Shown here one piece after another: positions 10,578 to 21,700 of a stretch of 64,000 nucleotides of DNA. The DNA is from Turbatrix aceti (taxonomy: Eukaryota; Nematoda; Chromadorea; Rhabditida; Panagrolaimidae): positions 3,930,718-3,994,717 of the forward strand of contig OZ017768.1 of assembly GCA_963969345.1 (NCBI GenBank). The letters run 5' to 3'. Position 1 is the stretch's first letter; each line of letters starts with the position of its first letter. Below the pieces are notes generated by a model. The model searched no databases. It saw only the letters and a list, made by a program, of their open reading frames with translations, and was not told the origin of the DNA. A program made the position numbers and the translations under genes.

Positions 10578-13500
10578 CCCTCGACGACAAATCAATGAAT
10601 AATCACGCAAACCACACTCGCGGCGATCGTTATCGCTTGTTTCGGTCGCCAGTCGCCAATCGCCAGTCGCCGATCGACGGTTGCCGGTCGGTCACCAATC
10701 GAACGTGGTTGTGGCCAGATCCCGTCGAAACACGCAGTACATCCCTCCCCCCAAATCGAAGCACCACAAGTTCTGGAAAAATTTTTTTTAGAAGGACGGC
10801 GAGAGATAAAAAAAAAAGAAGAGCAAAAAGCAAAAAAAAAAGAACGCCCCGGTGTTGCACCGCAATAATCACCAAGAGCAAGCGAGAGCGAGCGCGACAA
10901 GAAGACGAGACAATTCACGTCTGCGGTGATGATGGTGGTGGTGGTGATTACCTTTGTAAATATAGATACATACTCTCCAACAGCGTTCGTTCATTTTGTT
11001 GCCAGGTAGTACCGACGCTCGTCTATGTCGGACACCAGAACAAAAAAAAAAGATCAATCGGGGACAGAAAAGACGATCAATGAACTGTCGATTCTTGGAG
11101 GCTTTAGCGATGCCGAGCAGAGACAGCCAGACAGGGCCTGCCCGGGCTCGGGCACAAGGGCAACGATCGACTGCCGGCGCACCCCAGGTAAATAAAAATC
11201 GTTCCTGCCCGGTCGGAGGGCTATCATCGAAGTGCGCTGCTTGCTTCTTCGATGATCTGGCGTTTTCCGCAAAAAATTGGCCTTTGAAGGTTAAAAATAT
11301 TTTTTTTGGCAATAAAAACACAAAAATAAGGCGTTTCTTCCAAAAAGAAATAAATAAATATAAAAAAGTGATTAAACCGCACGCTATCAAAAAAAGGCTA
11401 ATTAAAAAGGTAAATTTCTTAGAAAACGTTCATTGACCCGCATAAACCTGTCAAATAAACCTTGCGTTATGGAAGCGGTTCCCATGGCTTCCCCCGTGTT
11501 AGTCACAGACGAGAAAAAAAACATGGTCGCGTTTCTCGCCCCCCTTCTCGGCCCCGTATCTATTATACTGCTGTGATTGGTGACATTACATACATACATA
11601 CGTATGTACAGTTGATTGTTCTATACTTTCGCCGCTTGATATTAGACTTGCTAGAGCTTATTGTTAACTTTCAAACTGTTTTTTTGAACTCATGGCTTTA
11701 AAAAAAAGTGCAAATGTAGGTAAAGGTGTTCAGTGATCAGGTGAATTTTACATGTACAACGATCTGCATGTATACATTCATGCAGGGTTGGTTATAAGTT
11801 TGCAACATTCCAAAGAACAACACAGACGTTTAACTATCAGCAAAACGGGAAGGGAATACTGGGATGATGGAAGAAAAAGAAAAGCGATAATTTGTTGACC
11901 GATAAATAAAAATAAACAATACACAAAATTTTTTTTCAAATATTTAAAAAAATTAAAAAAGTGCATTTAAAAAATGATTTAAAAAATTATCAACAAAAAT
12001 TTACCCGTATCAAATCTTTTGGCAAAAAAAATCAAGAGTCAATCGAACCCCAAACTGATCATCATCATTCACTAAGCAAAGCAACGAGGCTAGAAGATCG
12101 TAAAAGCGACGACAAGTGTGTACAAGCAGGGGTCAGTGAAAGCGGCGTGTGTTTGCGTGTTTATTTAGTTAGTCGTCGTCGCCGAGATCGGCCCGAAGAA
12201 GGCAAAGCAGGTTGGTTTGGTCGAGATTAGGGCAGCGCGGCGGTGGCGGTGGCGGTGGCGGGGGCGGAGGTGGCGATGATGATGGCGGCGATGAAACAAA
12301 CGAACGCATGAACGTCGAACGTCGAACGTTTACGTTTACGTTCGACGGCCGACGTTGGACGCTGGACGTTCGTAGCCCCGTTAATTGGGGACGTCAAGCG
12401 GAACCCACCCCAATCGAAGTCAAATCACCTTGGGCCCCTTCTTGACACTTTCCCGCGCTCGTCGGTTGTGTATTTAAATAAATCTCATGTCAGTCAGGGT
12501 AAGACTAAAAAAGTGCAACGATAAATGATCAATTTACAACAATTGATGAAAGCTATTAAAAAAACACATTTTGACAAATAAACAGGATTTATAAATCTTC
12601 AATATTTAAATTCATGTAAATTTCCTCAGAAAAGGCCTAAAATCCTACCAGGAACGGTCCCCCCCAAGAAAATATTTATGTATGTACAACAAACACATCC
12701 CAGGCAACTGCCAGGCTCCGGGCCAGCTCAGGTAATGAACGCCAGCTTCCAGGCAAGAAAGAGCCAGCTAACTCGTCCGGATCAAATCAAACACGATTAA
12801 AAACGCCTGTCGGCAGCGGCTATCGACAAGTCCAGTCAGTAGTGACTCGTATGCAACTGTTGGCAGGCAAGCAGGAAAAAAAGTAGGGGGAGGTTGACCC
12901 GAAGGGTGCCAGCTACCGACAGACTGGCTCAATACCCCTGTCCCACTCCCGATTAATGACACCCGCTGCGATAGCGACACCCGTCGGTGTCGGCGGAATG
13001 CAATAAAAAAATAGATACTTGAGACATAAAAAAGCGCGCCAATGGACAGAGTTTTGAAGAATTACACGACTTTTGGCCATCAATCTTTGAAAAAATGGAT
13101 ACAGTGATCAAAGATTTGAGGCAACCCAAACGGATGATTCATGCTTGTTTGAAGGCTGGAGGAAAGAATGTTTGTAGCTTGTGGAGACGAAATAAAAATG
13201 ATAATAGTAGTTAGGCAGATTACCGGAGTTTAGTCAACTCAATTCGTAACTTGGGTATTTTAAAGTTTCTGTTTTTTTATTAACTTATCCGGCCAGAATG
13301 ATTTTTGAAATAGTCGATCACTTTTACGCTACCAAGAAGATGTAAAAGTGCAAAATAGAAATTGTACTTTGTTCCAATAAATCAAGTTGTTTTTTCGCGA
13401 ACGCTTTGTCTTTCGCGTTGCGAAAACAGCTCGATACACAATTTTACATGTAAACGGTTCACCTTTCATATCAGTTGCCTCTGGACTTCAGGTTCGACGT

Positions 13501-13919
13501 CGACGGGAAACGTTGAATCTACAGTGACTTTTTGAATCGTTGAAACCCGTCGAAGGACAATCCTTTTTCTTTCCCGACGATTTGCCTTGGAGCACCAATT
13601 TTGAAGCTGCTTGCGGACATCAAACTATAGTTATACTTTTCAGTTACCGACAAAAGTGAGTTGTTTTCCCGCGCCTAATGTTAACACCAAAGTGCCAGGC
13701 ATCAAGAGCAAGACAGCCATTCGTTTCCTTCGGTATCAACGACATGCTGTACTAGTTTTCAACAGCCTAGACTTCCTCAACACCGTCCCCGACGACCAAC
13801 ACAGAGGCAAGTTTGTTTCAGAATACAATTTATAAAATCAATCAAAATGAACAAAATATGTTACAACGATAACAAATAAGGGCACAAAAAATATCATTGC
13901 CGAATTCACATCAGTCGTC

Positions 13920-14168
13920 TTACTTGCGCATCTGCACAAAAGTAAGGTAGGGAGGCGGCGGGATGGTACGGTCCGTTGGAAGCGGGACGTACGGCCAGAC
14001 GACGATGATGTCCAGCATCACATTCTCTGGAAGCGTGCTGAACGCTGCAATGAACGACGGGCTGCCGAGAGTGGCGTCGATCCAGTCCAGGAAGTATACC
14101 ATGTACACGATGAAACTCGTGTGCACGGCGAAGCTCTCTTCAAGGATTTGAGCGTTGAAAGCGTCCAT
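13920..14168 (-). CDS. unknown small protein, triplicated family, copy A
   Basis: 82 aa, starting MDAFNAQILEESF. It shares with copy C the core YMVYFLDWIDATLGSPS, LPENVMLDII, P-VP-P-DR and IPPP. The pattern of a hydrophobic/aromatic helix, a conserved LD-ID pair and a proline-rich tail is kept across copies while flanking DNA has drifted, which supports coding. The hydrophobic segment (FIVYMVYFLDWI) is short and interrupted by acidic residues, so a membrane span is doubtful. I do not recognise the family. A donor-like CA|GTAAGC upstream may mean an untranslated first exon. Confidence 0.55.
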   Translation of the reverse strand: MDAFNAQILEESFAVHTSFIVYMVYFLDWIDATLGSPSFIAAFSTLPENVMLDIIVVWPYVPLPTDRTIPPPPYLTFVQMRK

Positions 14169-14265
14169 TTCAGTAAATTTTGGTAGTGAGGAAGCGGAAA
14201 GGAGTGGACAGTACAAGACTAAGCTGATGGGGCTTACTGAGATCTTCTGACAACGAAGAAAGTAA

Positions 14266-14407
14266 CTAGACAGTAGGCGTTACAATACTTGGGAACATCA
14301 CATTCGATCCTGCATTGGCACTGCATGGCTGGAAAACGACGGTGAAGGCGCGAAGAGGTACGCAGGGCATGGGAAGGCGCGCGCGCAGGGCGGCAACTGT
14401 TGACAGT
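14266..14407 (-). other. conserved upstream open segment of unit A
   Basis: An open frame on the minus strand reads LPMPCVPLRAFTVVFQP and ends at TAG (14266-14268). The equivalent stretches of unit B (to a TGA at 15411-15413) and unit C (16318-16527) carry the same motif in frame. It may be a short upstream ORF or a separate small exon. Confidence 0.35.
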
Positions 14408-14984
14408 TTTTGTGATTGGGGTTATGGTAAAGCGTCAGTCATCAGACCTGTTTTTTCATGTGAACAAAATAAAAAAATATCAAATGAAATAAAGCTCAAT
14501 TTTTTTATAATGCGTTTCTTGATTTGTTTTTTTACAAAAAAATGAATAAAATTTCGCGCTCAAATTCCTACAGAATGCCTTGTGGTAGTCAAATTTCTGA
14601 AATCACCGAACTTCACAAAACTTCCAGAATCAATGATTCTGCAGTTTGTCGTTCAGGATATAGCTTGACGAGGTCGGAATACATTCATTGACGAACTTGG
14701 GAGCCATCTTTTTTGCCTGAAATCTGCCAGAGTGCTTCTAACCGAACATCGAGCGTCAAGATTACTTTCTTTTGCTGCGATAATTGCACGAACTCTCTCT
14801 CAAAGAGACTACACAGGGCACACCGCCTCCAACGACCCCTAAAGACATGTTCTCTAGCTACATTTCCAAAAGCTCGTATCTTACCGATTGTGAGAATAAT
14901 ATTTATAAAATCTTTCAAATCAAACAAAATATCTATCATACATTGCAACAATAACAATAGGCACAGAAAAGATTCATCGATGTT

Positions 14985-15253
14985 CTACCCCCTTCGGCGA
15001 TCCGCTGCCTTTCGCATCTGGACAAACGTAGCGAAGGGAGGCGGCGGGATAGTGCGATTTATTGGTAGTGGAACATTTGGTGAGATGGTAATGACGTCCT
15101 GCTTGACGTTTTCCGGTAGCGCTGCAAAAGCTGCATCAAACGACGGACGCCCAAGTGTAGCGTCGATCCAGTCAAGGTAGTACACAACGTAGACGACGAA
15201 CGTTAGTGCCGCTCGACGTTCTCTTCGATGGCCTGGTCGTTGTTAGCATCCAT
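14985..15253 (-). pseudogene. unknown small protein, triplicated family, copy B, frameshifted
   Basis: Begins ATG as MDANNDQAIEENVERH and then hits TAA. The homologous frame resumes one base out of phase just after this and reads TFVVYVVYYLDWIDATLGRPS, LPENVKQDVI, IPPPPF and on to the stop at 14985. Compared with copy A, one base is missing around 15200-15206, so the copy is broken by a single-base deletion. A sequencing error in this base is the alternative. Confidence 0.6.
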
Positions 15254-15911
15254 TTTTGATAAGTAGAAAATGAGGTAAGTAGAAATCGACCGTACAAAAA
15301 TAAGCTGATTGGGCTTACTGAGATCTGATGGCAACTAGACACCAGCTAACTTCGGCATGGTGGGCGTTACGATACTTTTCTGAGTGTGAACGAGTATTTG
15401 AAATTCTGCATCAAAGCCGAATGACACCACATTGCTGGAAAACGACGGCGAAAGCGCGATAATGCGCGCAGGGCATGGGAAAGTGCTCGAGCTTGTCAGG
15501 AGCCGTCAACAGGTGATGTTGTAGGGTTGTACAGTTGCGCGCGAACCATAATACCTATTTTTGCACTGTTGTGAAGAGATTTTTGAATTGGTAAAAATAC
15601 CTACATAGTCCAATTCGGGACACAAAATAAAGTTTATAAAATTTTTACTAAAATGTTGCAAAAAATACAAAGAAAAAATATTCTCACATAAATTCTGATG
15701 GAATCGCCTGAAGTCTGCCATGGTGCTTCTAACGGAACGTCAATCGTCGTCCTCCATTGCAACACATTCAACAGCTGTCGACGACAACGTGGATTTCCGA
15801 CAAATCTGCACAAGCCCCCCGAGCCCCCGAAGTTCGTTTGCTGCATGAGAGTAAAATTTATCAAATCAAACAAAATAATATTGCAACAATAACAAAAAAA
15901 AAGAAAAAGCT

Positions 15912-16220
15912 TCAACGCCGTTCTTGATTCTCAGCCACCACTCCAAACGACTCCTGGAAAGCGATCAGGCCTGTGATCATGTGGAGAGAGACGGCCGCGG
16001 GAATGGGAGGCAGCACGTGTCGATCAGGAGCTGCCGGAACGTGTGGCGCGACAGCCATCATGTCGAGCAGGACTTGATCCGGAAGTATGTGAACTGCTGC
16101 TTTCATTGATTCGCTGCCGTGCACGACGTCGATGTAGTCCAGCAGGTACACCATATAGATAATGATTGTCAGGTATTCCTCGCCATTGTCCTCAACAATG
16201 TAGTTGTTGTTGTGATCCAT
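15912..16220 (-). CDS. unknown small protein, triplicated family, copy C
   Basis: 102 aa, starting MDHNNNYIVEDNGEE. The core YMVYLLDYIDVVHGSES, LPDQVLLDMMAVAPHVP and APDRHVLPP aligns with copies A and B. The C-terminus is about 20 residues longer than in copy A (ending VAENQERR). An in-frame ATG further upstream (16274) exists, but the conserved start context across the three copies favours 16220. Function unknown. Confidence 0.55.
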   Translation of the reverse strand: MDHNNNYIVEDNGEEYLTIIIYMVYLLDYIDVVHGSESMKAAVHILPDQVLLDMMAVAPHVPAAPDRHVLPPIPAAVSLHMITGLIAFQESFGVVAENQERR

Positions 16221-16317
16221 TTCGGGATGATCAGAAGTATGTAGCAACAAGGAAAATTCGACCGTACCAAACAAAGCTGATTGGGCTTACTGAATTCTTT
16301 TGAAAAATAAATTATAA

Positions 16318-16527
16318 CTAGACTTGGACAGTAGACGTTACGATATATTTTTCTGGGGTAGGTTCAAGCACTTGAGATTCGACAGCAAAGCTGCTCAGCG
16401 CCGATTTCGGCTGGAAAGCACAGGCGAAAGCGCGAAGAGGTGCTCGGGGCATGGGAAGATGCGCAAGCTTGTCAGGAGCCGTCAACAGAAGTTGCTGTGC
16501 GGTTGTGTATGCCAATTCGCGAGTCAT
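16318..16527 (-). CDS. small upstream open frame of unit C, unknown
   Basis: 69 aa, starting MTRELAYTTAQQLLLTAPDK and ending TSTVQV. The block LPMPRAPLRAFACAFQP is shared with the matching parts of units A and B. It ends about 100 nt upstream of the copy C main frame. It could be a uORF in the same transcript or a separate peptide. No known domain. Confidence 0.35.
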   Translation of the reverse strand: MTRELAYTTAQQLLLTAPDKLAHLPMPRAPLRAFACAFQPKSALSSFAVESQVLEPTPEKYIVTSTVQV

Positions 16528-16599
16528 CACAGTGTGATGCTGTTTTTGGATTGCTGTGAACAAATTATCGTTTACAAAAAATACTGCATTTGAGAATCC

Positions 16600-17004
16600 A
16601 TCTATCCATCAAAAATTAAAATACGGTGTTTTTTTAAGCGTATTTGGATTCTCGTTTAAAAAAGTGCAAATGTTAAAAAACAGTTTTTCAATGAAAAAAA
16701 AACGTTTTATTTTGAATTAAAAATATATATTTTTATGCAAAATTTGTTTTAGTAAAAAGTTCTTTTTTAAACCCAACCAGTTTTTTTGGCACATCCAGAA
16801 AAAGCCATTTTTTGTTTGAGGTATTCCCATATGTCTGAAACAAAAAATGAATCATTCAGCCTGGGACGGCGCAGAATGTAAATAGTATTCAAATTCCCTA
16901 CCATGCCCTGATCCGCGACAACGACGTCGCGGCACGTTACGTCAGTACTTGTGTGTCATTCAGACGGCTCTCGACTGGCTCGAGTCAGTCCCCCGGCGGC
17001 TGCT
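16600..17004. other. intergenic, AT-rich
   Basis: No gene seen. The divergent gap between copy C (-) and the membrane-protein gene (+) probably holds the promoters of both. Confidence 0.4.
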
Positions 17005-17547
17005 ATGACATTGTGGACTCCACTGATTACCGCGTGCCATGTCTTGTTACTTCTTCTATCTGCGAGATTCGTGCAGGCAGATGATATCTGCGACACAGTC
17101 GACAAAATGAGTGCCCCCGTTACCATGACTTTTGGAGCCGTTGCCGCCGTATCCGTCATATTCTTTCTCATCACGATCTTTGTGACGTACACCGTCCAGT
17201 TGCAGGTGTGTTTTATTTTATTATTCGTCCATCCATTCTCCGCGCAGGTGTTGTTTTGTGTCTGCGCCTGGCACGAATAACAATCGGGAGTCTATAAAAT
17301 TTTTTTTTTACAACGCTTGCAGGTGAATGGCAAAGTCAACGATCTCGAGACCGAAGTCCACAAGATCATGGACGCGACGTTGACCGTCCTCCTGCCCGAC
17401 GTCTTGATCAACGAAATCAACGCTTCCGCCGACGAGACTCAGGCCCAGCTTCGGAAGCCCAAGCCTGGTGACGCGCCACCCGCAGCAACAAACACAAAGA
17501 AATCTATAAAGCTCGAAAAGTCAGCACAGTCAGCCAAGGAGGCCTGA
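17005..17547 (+). CDS. small signal-peptide and single-pass membrane protein, unknown
   Basis: Two exons, 17005-17205 and 17323-17547, joined in phase 0; 141 aa. Residues 1-25 (MTLWTPLITACHVLLLLLSA...) form a signal peptide. A short ectodomain with DDICDTVDK is followed by a strong membrane span (TFGAVAAVSVIFFLITIFV, ~residues 41-60). The cytosolic part is predicted helical (KVNDLETEVHKIMDATLTVLL) with a Lys/Pro-rich tail ending SAQSAKEA. The first in-frame ATG is used as start. No known family recognised. The layout resembles the unrelated-looking protein at 29252, with a short hydrophobic N-terminal part and a charged tail. Confidence 0.7.
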
Positions 17548-18712
17548 TTCAATTTGTCTTTTCACGCAGAAGTACCTTGGATTTGTGAGGTTACGGTAAA
17601 TATTGTGTGGGCTCAAGATGTGTATGTTTTTCTATTTTAAACTGATTCGATAAACGCGTCAAAAAAATATGTACGCTCAAAAATAAAAAAAAATGTTGTT
17701 CGTAAAAACAAGTTTGATTTTATGTATGTAATTCAAAACTGTTTACAAACACAAAAGAAATTGTTTAATTGATTCACGCTTTTCTGCTGCTATAAAAATT
17801 TGCTCTTTTGTGCTGGCGAAGAAAACGTTGAGGTGTTTGGATTTTTTAAATCACTTCCTAATCTGATTTTTGACAGAACAGACATTTTTGCCCCTTGTTC
17901 TGACCTTTGCAGTTGAAGTGAACTTTCGCACTTGTCTTGTGTTTAATTTTTTATGGCTCTTAGCCGCCGCACTTGTACTAATGCATGTTCTGACATTTGG
18001 CCCCGTGCTGCCAGCCAGGCCAGCGCAACAGCCAGCCTACCAGCCAGCCAGCCCCGCGCAAGTCGTTAACAAGTCGCGAGCTTATGAATTTGCGGATGTT
18101 TGACTGTCTTACGCCGGCGGCGATGGGCGATGGGCAATGAACGAGGGGCGATAGTTAATCGACACGGCCCCCCTTCGAGCATTGAAGAAGCGCACCTCTC
18201 CTCCGGTTGGTTCTCCGCTTCCCCCGCCGTAAATGACTCACTCACTCGATAGACGGACGCGGACGGCCTGCAGCATCAGCATCCGCCGAGGAGGACTCGA
18301 TGAACACCAGTCAGTCCTCCTTCGCTTCGCGCTTCGGACCGGACCGAGAGCGCTCTTCTCCCCCACCCCAACCACCACGGCCACGGCCGGCTGCATTTTG
18401 ACGCTGCAGACAGACTTCGACGCTCTCTCGCTCGTTGCTCCCTTTTTCCGTGTTGCTTCTTTTGTTAGCTGCAGCATGGTGGTCAGTTGCGTCTACCATT
18501 CACACGCCCGATACCAGCCACCACCCTGCCACCCTGATGCGATCGGACGAACTGACTATTTTTTTGTAACAATAGATGTATTTATTTCTTGCCTTGCGGT
18601 GGCAATCGTGGTTGTTTTGTTTTCATCAGCGGGGATTTTAAAAAACGGGTTTCGTCATCTTTTGATGAAAAAATGACCATTTTTTTAGTGTTTTTCGACT
18701 TTTTTTAGATCA
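17548..18712. other. intergenic / probable 5' region of laminin copy 2
   Basis: No supported gene. Contains CCAGCC-rich simple sequence at 18008-18055 and an open frame from 18233 without recognisable domains. An acceptor-like TTTTTTTAG (AG at 18707-18708) ends 4 nt before the laminin ATG, so part of this may be 5' UTR or a trans-splice acceptor region. Confidence 0.4.
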
Positions 18713-21700
18713 ATGACGGCTCATCCGAGGCCGCGGAGCTTGCTACCGGTGCTCCTGCTGGCGTTTTTGACGACAGGTTTGGAGTTGGACGTCCGGTACG
18801 ATGCCAACTACATCCTGGGCCCTCCGCAGCGGGTGTCGCTGGTCAGCGACGAACGCTATAGTCAGAATTTCATCCGACCTGTTGACGATGATTCTCCCGA
18901 GTGTTATAAACAGGTGAATGGAAGCACTCGCGTGGCGCTTACCTGTCGGCCGGAATTTGAAAATGTCGCTTTCAACGTCCCGGTCAAAGTTACCAACACG
19001 TGTGGTCTGACGCAGCCAAATAAGTACTGCATGCAGGTCAGCCTCTACGGCTCTAAGGTTTGCAGCGTCTGCGATGCTCGAGTTAGCGTGAGTTCATTTT
19101 TTTGTTTTCTGGATTTTTCATCTTTGTTCATGATTTTTGCAGGGATACAGCCACCCTGCAACTTACCTCACAGATTTCAACATTCCCGAACGACCCACCT
19201 GGTGGCAGTCAGAGACCATGTTGGAGGGCGTCCAGAATCCCCAGACCGTCAATTTGACCCTCAACTTCGGTAATAAAAAAACTTTTTTACATTTATAACC
19301 TGAAAAAATTATAATAATTTTTAGGCAAGGCCTACGACATCACCTACGTCCGCCTGAAGTTCATGTCCCCCCGTCCGGAGTCGTTCGCAATCTACAAGAA
19401 AACGACGGTGGACGGAGAATGGATCCCGTGGCAGTTCTACTCGGGTTCGTGCCGCGCAACCTATCACATGGCGGAGCGGGCGCCCATCCTCCCGGGCAAC
19501 GAGGCGGTCGCGCAGTGCACGCGCGAGTTCTCCGACATCTCGCCGCTGACGGGAGGCAACATAGCCTTCTCCACGCTCGACGGCCGGCCCTCGGCGGAGA
19601 ACTTTGAGGAGTCGGAGGTGCTCCAGGAGTGGGTGACTGCCGTCGCGATCCGGGTCGTCCTCTCCAGACTCAACACGTTCGGCGACGAGGTCTTCCGCGA
19701 CCCGCGGGTCCTCAAGTCCTACTACTACGCGATCAGCGACCTGGCGGTGGGCGGACGCTGCAAGTGCAACGGGCACGCGAGCCAGTGCGTGAGGTCGACG
19801 GGCGGCGGCGAGGACGTCTTTGTCTGCGACTGCAAGCACCACACGACGGGCGCCGACTGCCAGATCTGCGAGCCCTTCTACCACGACCGGCCGTGGCGCG
19901 CCGCGACCTCCGAGGAGGCCAACGAGTGCCTGCCCTGCGAGTGCAACGGGCTCGCGCGCCGCTGCTACTTCGACGACCGCCTCTACGCGGAGACGGGCCA
20001 CGGCGGGCACTGCCTCGACTGCGCGGGCAACACCCACGGCCCCCACTGCGAGCACTGCGCGGCCAACCACTGGCGGCGGCCCGGCGAGACGTTCTGCGTG
20101 GCCTGCGGCTGCTCGGAGAAGGGCAGCTCCTCGCTGCAGTGCGACGAGGCCGGCCAGTGCCCGTGCAAGCCCGGCGTCACCGGCCAGCGCTGCGACCAGT
20201 GCCAGGCGGGCCACTTTGACCTCGGCCCCTCCGGCTGCCAGGACTGCCGCTGCGAGCCCGCCGGCTCCCGCGACAACGCGCCCGACTGCTCGCCGCTCAC
20301 CGGCGAGTGCTCGTGCAAGGCGAACGTCGAGGGCCGTCGCTGCGACAAGTGCAAGCCCGGCTACTTCAACCTCTCGCCGCGCAACCACTACGGCTGCACG
20401 CCCTGCTTCTGCTATGGCCACTCCTCCGTCTGCGCCGCCTCCGAGGGCTTCTACGCCGTCAACGTGTCTTCCAACTTCTTCGAGGGCAACGACAAGTGGA
20501 CCGCTGCTTCCGATCGTCAGGTTGAAGAGGTGCAATGGGCAGATTACGACAAATCGATTGCCGTGGGACAGGACACCGTCGATACAGTTTATTTCCACGC
20601 TCCTGCAAAATTCGTTCAAAACCTTCTGTTTGCCTACAACCAAAAGTTGTCATTCACACTACAATTGTCAAAAACTCCAGCTAGTCCTCCTTCAAGAGAT
20701 GTAATTATTCTAGGAAAAACAGTAGGCCAGTCTGTAAGTGCCAGAATTGCTCTGGACGCGTCCCAGATGCCGTCAAAAAAGGCCAAAACGTTTACTGTCC
20801 TTCTTCATGAGTCACAGTGGTCTCCGCGGCTTTCCAGCACCGCTTTTATGGCTATTTTGGCAGATGCTAAGGTGCTCGGCATTCGTGGTGGCTACTCGGA
20901 GAGGGGTTAGTTTGAATCTCATTGGTCGATGCATAATAACTTTTGGTTTATGTTTAGACGTCGGTTACCTGTCAAACGTGACCCTATCCACCGCGAGTGA
21001 ATCCATTTCCCTCTCCGACGAGGAACAATATGGCGTTGCCGACTGGGTGGAAACATGCAACTGCACAGAAGGCTACATCGGCCAGTTCTGCGAATCCTGC
21101 GCCCCAGGATACCGTCGGGAGGTCAAATTCGGCGGCGCGTTGGTCAAATGCGTGCTCTGCGGCTGCCACGACCACTCGGAATCCTGCGACGCAGAATCCG
21201 GCGCCTGCATCTGCCAGCACAACACGGCCGGGGATTCTTGCGAGTCCTGCTCCCGCGGGTACTATGGCAACGCCTTCAACGGCACCTCTGACGACTGCAA
21301 AAAATGCGACTGCCCAGAAGACGGACCCTGCGTCGAGCTGCCTTCCGGCGAAGTTGTTTGCACGGAATGCCCTCAGGGCCATACCGGAGCCAGTTGCGAG
21401 TTCTGCGAGGCGGACTACTTCGGGGACCCGGCTGAGGGCATTTCTTGTCTCCCCTGCCCTTGCCACGGCAATACTGACCCTAATGAGATCGCCGCGTGCC
21501 ATCCAAGAACCGGTGAATGCCGGCAGTGTGTGTATAACACGGAGGGCACTCATTGTGATCGGTGTGTTGCTGGATATTATGGAAATGCAACGGCCGAAAG
21601 GCGAGGCGATTGCCAGCCCTGTGGCTGCCATGAACGAGGATCGGTGATTATTTCTGACGACTTTGAGGTTGGTTTAACATTGGCGAACCCAATCAAATTT

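Larger units (their letters stand above)
8692..13600. other. long non-coding stretch, head-to-head laminin side
   Basis: About 5 kb with no gene I can support. It holds the 127-bp tandem duplication (9112-9364), a G homopolymer near 9625-9637, the hAT-type element (10131-10577), simple GGTGGC repeats near 12240-12275 and CGAACGT-like repeats near 12300-12370. It presumably contains regulatory sequence for laminin copy 1. Open frames up to ~170 aa occur but have no splice support and no recognisable domain. Confidence 0.5.
13600..16590 (-). repeat. tandem triplication of a ~1-kb gene unit
   Basis: Three minus-strand units, roughly 13600-14600 (A), 14640-15640 (B) and 15660-16590 (C). Each has the same order: an upstream open segment containing LPMP..(P/Y)LRAF...FQ or a close variant, a GGGCTTACTGA(G/A) block (CAGTAAGCCC on the gene strand, donor-like), the main open frame, then a tail with TCAAA(T/A)..AACAAAATA and CAACAATAACAA-like sequence. 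Intermediate pieces at 14690-14760 and 15700-15770 are also alike. Divergence is substantial, so these are old duplications kept in tandem. Confidence 0.75.

Noticed and set aside
10595..11083. 162-codon and overlapping 173-codon frames between 10.6 and 11.4 kb
   Set aside because: Low-complexity (Lys/Arg or Phe-rich) frames in AT-rich intergenic DNA with poly-A/T runs; no conserved motif and no splice structure.
13030..13220. 39-codon ATG frame (MDTVIKDLRQPKRMIH...) considered as a transposase fragment
   Set aside because: Too short and no recognisable transposase motif; no flanking repeats.
17870..18103. 77-codon frame with a hydrophobic stretch
   Set aside because: Does not start at ATG; the hydrophobic part and the CCAGCC repeat reading look accidental.
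18233..18676. 147-codon frame just upstream of laminin copy 2
   Set aside because: Compositionally irregular, no domain; more likely promoter or 5' UTR sequence of the laminin gene.
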